Below are positions 48,765-56,462 of a stretch of DNA of 64,000 nt, piece by piece; the first letter of the stretch is position 1; each line of letters opens with the position of its first letter. Source of the stretch: Anaspis maculata (taxonomy: Eukaryota > Arthropoda > Insecta > Coleoptera > Scraptiidae); the NCBI GenBank assembly GCA_949128115.1, contig OX421961.1:126297050-126361049 (forward strand), written 5' to 3'. The notes beneath the pieces are model-generated. The model was given only the letters and a program-made list of their open reading frames with translations, did not search any database and was not told the DNA's origin. The translations under genes and the position numbers were made by a program.

Positions 48765-49204
48765 ATATTTGCGTGTTTGTTGTCTTTTAACATTGCTCTA
48801 CTCGGCTTGAGTATACATGTGTACACATACCATCGATGCTCTTGGCGACGGTGTTGCTTTACGTGGAATTCTGTTAATTCCCTCGCATGCCTGATGCCTT
48901 GAAATATAGCATCAGCGGAATGCCTTTGATAGATGGCGCCGCTTGGAGGACTCACATATTAGGAGTCCTCTTGGGTGTATATTACCATGAGTTCTCTGAC
49001 TGCCACAGCATCGGATGGTCGAGCTGAACACGCCTGCATACTGATGAGCCCCCAGTAGGGGCGAAACACGTGTCTGTGCAGTTGCGGTTCGACCGTCCGA
49101 TGTTGTGGTAGTCGGAGAGCTTTGTTTCATAAAAATGCGAGGTGCCCGCTATATGGCCTCAAGAGGCGCAATATCTATTTATATTTGCGTGTTTGTTGTC
49201 TTTT
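48765..49204 (+). mobile_element. 440 bp hammerhead-bearing retroelement (Penelope-like or retrozyme type)
   Basis: The insertion is flanked by a perfect 15-base target duplication TATTTTGATGAAGTT (48750-48764 and 49205-49219). It begins and ends with the same 24 bases (48765-48788 and 49181-49204, starting ATATTTGCGTGTTTG), giving a unit length of 416. It has no coding frame and carries a hammerhead ribozyme in the middle. Hammerheads of this minimal type are known in Penelope-like element repeats and in plant and animal retrozymes. Terminal direct repeats with a long target duplication suit target-primed copying of a circular or concatemeric RNA. Its autonomous partner is not in the window. 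Confidence 0.85.
48991..49121 (+). ncRNA. Type I hammerhead self-cleaving ribozyme
   Basis: Core: CTGATGA (49041-49047), stem II GCCCC/GGGGC with loop CAGTA (49048-49062), GAAA (49063-49066), stem III ACAC/GTGT (49066-49073) with no loop, and cleavage expected after C49074. Stem I CTGCATA (49034-49040) pairs with TGTGCAG (49075-49081). Beyond an internal loop it extends perfectly, allowing one G-U, between 49009-49021 and 49090-49102, then further through CTCTGACTGCCACA and TGTGGTAGTCGGAGAG. All invariant core residues are present. The loopless stem III is typical of hammerheads that cleave best as dimers. Cleavage activity itself is inferred. Confidence 0.93.
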
Positions 49205-49609
49205 TATTTTGATGAAGTTTACATCGCCTGCGAATTTCACTCAAATCGGATCGCACTTTCAAAGAAATTCAAAATGGCGGATCAAACATGGCGGTCAAGT
49301 GACAAAAACCATTGATCAACTTTATATGGTCGGCACGTGCGCATTCGATTGGCGTTTGCACCACATCGATAACTTTTGTTCATTGAGGCATAAATCTCCT
49401 AGTTCTACCACTCTGAAACATGTTCAATATGGAGAATATAAGATGGCGGCGGGGCATCAATTGTCGAAACTTGGATGGATCTTGATGTGGTTTACATTGC
49501 CTGGAAATTTCATTCCAATCGGATCACTTTTAGAGAAATTTAAAACGGCGGATCAAAGATGGCGGCAAACTACCAAAAAACCGTGAGTGAACTTGACATC
49601 CTGAACATA

Positions 49610-51054
49610 TAGTCCAGGAATTATGGAGAAAATAGCGAACAAAAATTAAAACTAGCCGGATTTTTGTATATAAGCTCAGTTAAGCATGTAGTTCAACATA
49701 GTAAAAGTCCTCAAGAATCCGATGTGAGCTTCGGCCGTTGTGGCCTCAAGAAGAACTTGAAGATAAGTTTTTTGTGTTTATCTCGTAAACGATGGCACTT
49801 GGAGGAAAAGCGTTTGAAGCAAAATTGTTGGAAATTGCGTTGTCTACAAGAAAGGTCCCTACATATTCCATCATCAGTCCACTCCTTCTTCGTCAAAACA
49901 CAAGAAAAGATAAATAGTCCAGTTACTCGATGCCGAAGATTGTACGGACCTTGAGTTTTATGATGGCAGAGTGCCACTTGGTAGAGGTGTTGTTCGATCC
50001 ATTCTCTTTTGATTGAAACTCAATGCCATCAATGCCAACTATACAGGGCTGGCGGCATATACAGGGTGACATAAAAATAAAAAGTTGAACAAATGAACCT
50101 CAAGAACCAAAATAGGTGAAGACATGTGAATCACCAGAAATATTTCTAATTCAATGACCATGAAGTCGTCGTAAACTTAAATCAAATATGTTGAGCCGTT
50201 TCTGAAATATCTTCAAAAGACTGAAGTCGTTACGAAAAAAAAATAGTTTTCCGTATATCAGTGATTCGTCAGATATTGAATCGAAACTTGGTGTTTTGAA
50301 TCGAAACAATGATAAATCACATTCAAAATGAAATTAGAGTAGGAAGCCCTCTCTAGGCCAACTTATTTTAGAAAAAAACACAGTCAACTTATTTTCTGAT
50401 AAGTAGACGAAAATATATTTTTTTTCAGTAACAACTTCAGTCTTTTGAAGATATTTCAAGAACGGCTCAAGATATTTAATTAAAGTTTAGGACGACTTCA
50501 TGACCATGAAATCAGAATTATTTTTGGCGATTTACATGTCTCCGCCTATTTTGGTTCTCGAGGTACAAATGTTGAACTTATTTTTATTTCACTCTGTATA
50601 TGCCGCCGGCATAGTTCGTCTTGATGGCTTCAAGTTTCAACCAAAAGAGAGTGGATCAAACAACACCTCTACGAAGTGGCACTCCGCCATCATAAAACTC
50701 AAAGTCCATACCAGTCTTCAGCATCGAGCATCTGGACTATTTTTATTTTCTTGTGTTTTGACGAAGAAGGAGATGACTGACGATGAAATGTATCAGGACC
50801 TTTCTTGTAGACAATAAAATTTCCAACAATTTTTCTCCGCGAACTTTTTTCTATTGTGCTATTGTTCACGAGATATACGCGAGAAACTGATCCTCAAGTT
50901 CTTCTCGAGGCCACGACGGCCGAAGCTCACACCGGATTCTTGAGGACTTTTAGTATGTTGAACTACATGCTTAACTGAGCTTATATACAAAAATCCGGCT
51001 AGTTTTCATTTTTGTTCGCTATTTGCGATTTAAACAGCTAAAATTCCTGGACTA
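49610..51054. mobile_element. 1.45 kb foldback with TAGTCCAGGAATT ends and ATA target duplication
   Basis: The ends TAGTCCAGGAATT and AATTCCTGGACTA are perfectly inverted. ATA flanks both sides (49607-49609 and 51055-51057). Comparison with the empty site in the 39.76 kb copy gives an exact length fit. The arms carry mirrored frames and match the element at 30267-31708. Confidence 0.9.
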
Positions 51055-51215
51055 ATAATGTACTATTGATCAGCGTTTACATCACATCGATATCTTTTAT
51101 CCCTGAGGAGTTATCCCGGGTACGGACGGACGGACGGACGGACAAACAAAGGGGAGCTAAAAGCGCCGTTTTCCCATTATTTTTTTTTGGGAAAGTGTGC
51201 TAAAAAGTGCGCTTA

Positions 51216-53389
51216 TGGGCTGTTTAAGTAGGTCTTCTTTCGATAAGGTAGCGATATAGGTTTTACGATGGATTTTCATTCCCCCGTACAGTTTTAGAAC
51301 GTAAAAAACCGGCGAGATCCCGGTTTAAAAAAGCAAAAAGCAATTCATCAGTGTCAACGTAATTCGATTTTAAACTTCTCACTTTTCCGCCTACTGATGC
51401 TGATGTGTGCAATGCGAGCTTTAATCTGTTAAAAGCTGCCCTCTTTCTGCCTCTCTGGCTGATATTTTCCAACGATTCAAGCGTCTCCAATTTCGAAATC
51501 AATAAGCAATAAGTGGCCTCAAATTTACAGGAAATTAAGCTCTCCGGCATTCTTTCCGGGCGCAGGGGGGAATCGACTGTTCGACGGGTTTGGCTTATTT
51601 CAAGAGTTTTCATAATTTCCACCCGCAGGGATACTGTGCATGTGCACATTCCATGCATCTGTGCAACCTTAGTTTCATATTATCCCGGAGTTCTTTTCTC
51701 GTGCCTTCAGGAAGCTTCGCCTAATCGTAATCTAAAATTGAAATTTATGCGGTATCGTAAAACAAGCTGTTTATTTTAATTTGAATGGATTTGAATGAAA
51801 ACATCGACTAAAATATAAAAATAGCCGCGCGCGTGGTTCATAATTAATAAGGGAAGAGCTCGTGCTAAAGCCGTGTTGGAGAATTAATGAATCTGTTTTG
51901 GCATCACAATACTTTTCCGGTAAGTATCCAGAAGGGGGTTTATGGAACTTTGGTTTAAGACATCTCTAGAGGTAGGAAGTTGGAATGTGGAAGCACAATT
52001 GAAAAAAATTACAGCATCTTCATAATCAAATAAAAATAGCATAATTTACCGTAGTTGCAGTTTTCCACTATTCTCCAGTCGGACGTAATGAATTTTCAAA
52101 ATTTCTCTTGGCCGTTGCCACCCGAGAGGGGCTCTCGCCGGTGTTTTGACCAGAACGACTCGCTTTTATAGCAGGACTCCATGCACTCAAAAATTCATTC
52201 CTGCTCGGAGATCGACTTTTATTGAAAAATTCCAACTGATGTCGAAAGTAGATTGGATTGAGTGTCGTGTAGGCCTATTCTCAAAATCGACACGGTTCCG
52301 GTTTTCCGCCAATAGTTTTTTCAAAATGAAATTTGCACATTTCGTGAATTTGAAAAAACACAGTGCAAACTTCTACATGTGATAGGCTCCACGAAATATC
52401 AATTTTAGGTGCAGACATGCTGCTAATGAAAGTTGGAGAAAAGATTGAGCTAATTTTTGAAAAAAAAAATTCGAAATCGGACCAACAGTTGCTGAGTTTT
52501 CCTCTTTGGAAAAGCTGCAAATTTTCTTGGGAGATTCAGAGAATTTGAAGATTGTTTTTTCATTTGTCCTAAAACCCCTCAAAAAATCTATACAACATAT
52601 ACAGGTGTCCCAGAATAAAGTAGCAAGTAGCCAAACGCCTATGCGAAATAACCAAGAAGAAACTAAGAGACTCCTCACTATATTTTTTTCGGAATCGGAA
52701 TTTTATTTATTTTGTTATTTATTTTTAATTTTTTTCTACCACTTGTTGGATTTTAGTGACTTTTGACTAATATGTAGGCACGAACCTGTAATATAGCTGG
52801 ACAGATGATAACAGAGGGGGACATGACGCCAGGCGGGCGCTGCCATGAGATTATGTGGACGTTGGGTTTTTGTTTTCAAGGGTTGGCATCACCTGCCACG
52901 GCAACGGTCTGATTCAAGGACGTCTATACTGACTGGACAAGAAGCTTCGCCGGTTTTGACGTAGAAAGGTGAAGCCGAAATTTGACAATCCCGACGGTCA
53001 AAGAGTTATTGTCCGCGACTGGTCCGCCACCCGTAACCATAGTCACGTTCAGTCGGAGCACGCTCGAAACTGTCGTTCAGAAGTTTGCTGCCAGGCCCGG
53101 TATGGGCCCGGTCTTGTAAAATGATAGCAATTAGTCAATTACCTGCAACAAAAAGTGTGTTATGTTGCGGGGTCCGCTTGTTGCGAACACTACCTATTGG
53201 GCTTGCGCGGCATAATCAACGATAATTCGCCATGGATGCACAAGAGGCTGGCGGCGTCCATCACGAATATCACGATGACAATCCCGACGGTCACAGATTC
53301 AAATCAAGCTTCAAGATGGCGGCGAAGTTTCTTATCCAGCCAGTAGTATAGACATCCTTGGTCTGATTCTATCCTCATTCTACGAGTTT
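51216..53389. other. No supported gene; contains third repeat copy
   Basis: 52060-52535 is a copy of the 32396-32905 repeat. A 131-codon minus frame at 51263-51658 has no recognisable domain and no splice or codon support. 52595-52640 resembles 40105-40140 (CCCAGAATAAAGT), an old repeat end. Confidence 0.4.
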
Positions 53390-53628
53390 ACCTAGGTATA
53401 TCCTGTTCACTTTTTATTTTCAGTAGAATGATATTTTGGAGCAAAAATAAAGTGACAAGCTGGAGCGCTGGGAGGATACGGCTGACGGCGAGGCTGACGG
53501 CCGCTGATAGTTTCGATCCAAATCTTTGCAGGTGCCATCAGCCGTAGCCGTAGCCCCCCATCTTGTCACTTTATTTTTGATACAAAAAGTCATTCTACTG
53601 AAAATAAAAAGTGAACGGGATATAGGTA
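53390..53628. repeat. 239 bp inverted-repeat element (MITE-like)
   Basis: The left arm TTCACTTTTTATTTTCAGTAG is answered by its inverse at the right. AAAATAAAGTGACAAG and its inverse follow. The GC-rich centre includes GGCTGACGGC and CCGTAGCC. Confidence 0.8.
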
Positions 53629-54085
53629 CAAGTCGCAGAAATCAAAACCAGAAATCAAGATATTATCCCAGATCAAGATAGCGCGGCACTGACAGCCAAG
53701 CACCGACTGTCACCGAGCGAAAATTATTCCAGTGAACCTCAAACGTTCTATGTAATAACGGTAAACTCTTGCAAATCTCCATAGATCGGTAACAAATTTA
53801 GCTAACATTTACATTAATATACACTCAAATCATATATTTATAAAATAGAGTGTATAGTCATAGTCATCAATACATAAAACTGCTCCGTTGAATATTGGAA
53901 GCCACTCTCGAGGCCGCTACCAAACGTTTTGGGCACCGGTCATGTACTGGTGCATAATAAGATGGCGACTTCCAGAGGAGGGGTCATAATTTGTTGAGGG
54001 AATCTCGGGAATTAGCAGTCCAGCTTTACTACAGGTTCGTGTATGTAGGTTATCATTCATATAACAAGTCTGAGGCAAGTTTCAG

Positions 54086-54457
54086 CCGAATACCTCGACC
54101 CGTTTAGCCCTAATGAGCCCCCTTATGTGCTTCATGGCTTCAGAATTCCAATAAGCCCTCTTCTGCCATCTTGTCCTATGTAGGCTCAATTAGACTTCCC
54201 CTTATTGTTTCTACAATGTGATTTGAAGCCCTGCTGAGCTCCCTTGCATTTTTTGCTACTTTTAAACCATAATAATCACCATTGTGCCGTCATGTCATTC
54301 GGAGACCTTTCGGGTCCCCTTGTGTCCTCATGTGTAGTTAGGAGGCCTATAATCAGCCCATTCATATTTTTATCTCGATTTTTATTTACTTTCAGAGTAC
54401 CAGTGAGCCCCTCTTTTGCCTTTTTTTATTATATAGAGCCCCTTGAACCCCCTTGTG
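54086..54457 (+). repeat. GAGCCC/CCCCCTT degenerate array, left flank of the LINE
   Basis: Short diverged units of about 40-45 bases share GAGCCC and AGCCCCCTT words, for example TAATGAGCCCCCTTATG and CCAATAAGCCCTCTT. The array continues after the LINE at 59557. Confidence 0.7.
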
Positions 54458-54482
54458 AAAAAAAAAAAAAAAAAAAAAAAAA

Positions 54483-55088
54483 TTAATCCAAAAAAAGGTG
54501 ATAAGACGTTGTGCTGGTTGTACGTGTGCTCCGTTTGTTTTGTATTGTGCGGGCGTATTTTGCCGAAATTTTTTGTTTTTTTGACTTCGTTGGCTGTGAT
54601 ATGTGCTGTGTGTGCTGTCCGGCCCTTTTCTGAGGGCCTGCTTTCTTTTATTCTTGGATCCGGTGAGTTCGTTCCGTTCTGGCCGCCGTGTTGTGCGACA
54701 GCGTTTTTGTTGCTTGGCTGATAGCGTGCTCTACAAAACATTGTTTATTGTTGGCGTATGCCTGGTGCCTCGCCCGTGATACGGGCGGGCCTTGCGGCCT
54801 TGCTGGATCTGTTTTATTAATTGTACACTGTTTTTATTTATACATCGATTTTATTGCTTGCACATTTTTAATCTGTTATTTTAATTTTAATTTTGACTTT
54901 GTCTCTGCGGTTAACTGCGGTATATTTTGGATTGTTCCTGTCCAGCCTTTGTTGTTTTTGTTTCACATTGGTTTGGAATTTTTTCACGCGTTCTTGGCGC
55001 GGTTGCCATCGACACAATTTAGCTAGGTACTAGACATTTGGCGTGTTTTTTTGTGTTTTGTTTTTGCGCCCATAGACATTATCACATC
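54483..55088 (+). promoter_or_regulatory. LINE 5' UTR
   Basis: About 600 bases between the A-run and the ORF1 ATG, where an internal promoter would lie. Open frames at 54443-55026 are short and lack domains. Confidence 0.5.
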
Positions 55089-56456
55089 ATGGCAAGCTGC
55101 CCCAAGTGTAGGACCAGCCGAAGTAAGGGTTTGATGATTCGTTGTGAAGGTACGTGCGGTGATTCGTATCACTGTTCCTGCGTTGGGGTGAGTGACGTCG
55201 AGTTCAAGTTTTTGAGTGAGCGCAAGGGATTTTTATATTTGTGCGAGATATGCAGGGGTCGATGTGAAGTCGACCTGAAGGATAAGTGGACTTCTCTTTT
55301 TGACGCAAGATTTGATAGGCTGAAGAAAGATTTGCAGGCGGGATTCGATCTGAAGTTTGAAATTCTCGTTGAGGACAAGTTGGAGAAGCTCTCGAAACTC
55401 TTATCGGATAAGTGTGACGAGGTTGCGGGAAGGTGTGAGACGGATGCTTCGGCATTGTTGAGTGAACTTCGGTGTTTGAGGAAAGAGAATGAGGAGCTTC
55501 GTGGGCAAGTCGTAGAGGGACTAAAGAGGGTAGATGGGGGGGAGGTTGGGTTGAAGCGGGATCTGAATGTTGATGCGAAATTCAGTGAGCTCTCTGAAGT
55601 CTTGAGCCGGGTCACATCTAAGCTCGATGTGATGGGGACTCTTGACGATGTTGAGAATAAGAATGATACAAAAGGCTCATACTCCTCAGCTGTGAGGGCT
55701 CTTCCCTCCTTTATTGTGCAGCCGAAGGAGACGGGTCGGTCTGTGGATGAAACAAAATCGAGGCTTTTCAAGACTGTTGATCCTGTTCAAACGAATCTTC
55801 CCCTTGCTGGTGTGCGGGGAACCAGTGGTGGCGGAGTTATTGTTACCTGTGACAATCCTGATAACTGCGGTAAGTTTGTCGAACTTGTGTCTGGTGGAAT
55901 GAGTGAGGGCTACAACATTAAAAGGTTGACCCCCCTAAATCCCAGGGTTAAAGTTGTGGGTTTTTCTTCGGAGTTCGATGAGGTATCACTCTTGTCTTAC
56001 CTGAGAACTCAGAATAAGTCAGTTCTGGAGGTAGATTCTCAGTGTCAGGTGATGGGTATCAAATGTTTGAGGAATGACAAGAAGAGATTCCAGGCAGTCT
56101 TACAGGTGGATCAGCGAACATATGACAGGTTTTTGAGGGCTGAAAATGTTTTCGTGGGCTACGACATTTGCCGTGTTTATGATTCTATAGAACTCCTTCG
56201 ATGCTACAAGTGCTGTGGATTCCACCACACGGCTGCCAAGTGCGGTAGGTCAGACGTATGCCCCAAGTGTTCTGAGAAACATAGAGTTACTGAGTGCGCC
56301 TCCAAAACACTTAAATGCATAAATTGCGCCATGTCTAATGAAAAACACAAAACGAATTTTTCTCTTGACCATGCTGCGTGGGATGGGCAGAGCTGCTCAG
56401 TTTACGGGGATGCTCTGAGCAGGTTCAGAGCTAGCATTGTTGGTGACTGTAGGTAG
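55089..56456 (+). CDS. LINE ORF1 protein (PHD-like finger, coiled coil, zinc knuckles)
   Basis: 455 residues from ATG 55089 to TAG 56454-56456. An in-frame TTG further upstream is ignored. The N-terminus has a PHD-like zinc pattern: CPKC, CEGTC, H.SC and CEIC spaced as C4HC3. The middle contains a heptad-rich stretch (LSELRCLRKENEELRGQV) likely to form a coiled coil. From about residue 372 there are tandem CCHC-type knuckles: CYKCCGFHHTAAKC, CPKCSEKHRVTEC, then CINC with a spaced histidine and C. ORF1 proteins of this type bind the element RNA and form the ribonucleoprotein with ORF2. The stop codon is followed by CAATCA, a readthrough context, and the next frame continues without a break. 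Confidence 0.9.
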   Translation: MASCPKCRTSRSKGLMIRCEGTCGDSYHCSCVGVSDVEFKFLSERKGFLYLCEICRGRCEVDLKDKWTSLFDARFDRLKKDLQAGFDLKFEILVEDKLEKLSKLLSDKCDEVAGRCETDASALLSELRCLRKENEELRGQVVEGLKRVDGGEVGLKRDLNVDAKFSELSEVLSRVTSKLDVMGTLDDVENKNDTKGSYSSAVRALPSFIVQPKETGRSVDETKSRLFKTVDPVQTNLPLAGVRGTSGGGVIVTCDNPDNCGKFVELVSGGMSEGYNIKRLTPLNPRVKVVGFSSEFDEVSLLSYLRTQNKSVLEVDSQCQVMGIKCLRNDKKRFQAVLQVDQRTYDRFLRAENVFVGYDICRVYDSIELLRCYKCCGFHHTAAKCGRSDVCPKCSEKHRVTECASKTLKCINCAMSNEKHKTNFSLDHAAWDGQSCSVYGDALSRFRASIVGDCR

Positions 56457-56462
56457 CAATCA
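56454..56462 (+). promoter_or_regulatory. TAG-CAA-TCA stop-codon readthrough signal
   Basis: This matches the UAG-CAR-YYA consensus first defined in tobacco mosaic virus, where a few percent of ribosomes decode the stop. ORF1 and ORF2 are in the same frame on either side, and no other stop lies between them. Confidence 0.7.

Larger units (their letters stand above)
48478..51215 (+). repeat. AAGATGGCGGC-rich dispersed repeat, copy 2, split by two insertions
   Basis: Follows 38985-39945 from GGGCATGACGCTCAGTAGCG through TGGCGGTCAAGATGGCGG and the CGGACGGACGG tract to AGCGCCGTTTTCCC. It is interrupted by the hammerhead element (48765-49204) and a foldback (49610-51054). Both target sites can be read by comparison with copy 1. 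Confidence 0.75.

Noticed and set aside
51263..51658. 131-codon minus-strand frame
   Set aside because: Composition is ordinary and nothing in it is recognisable; it is likely a chance frame.
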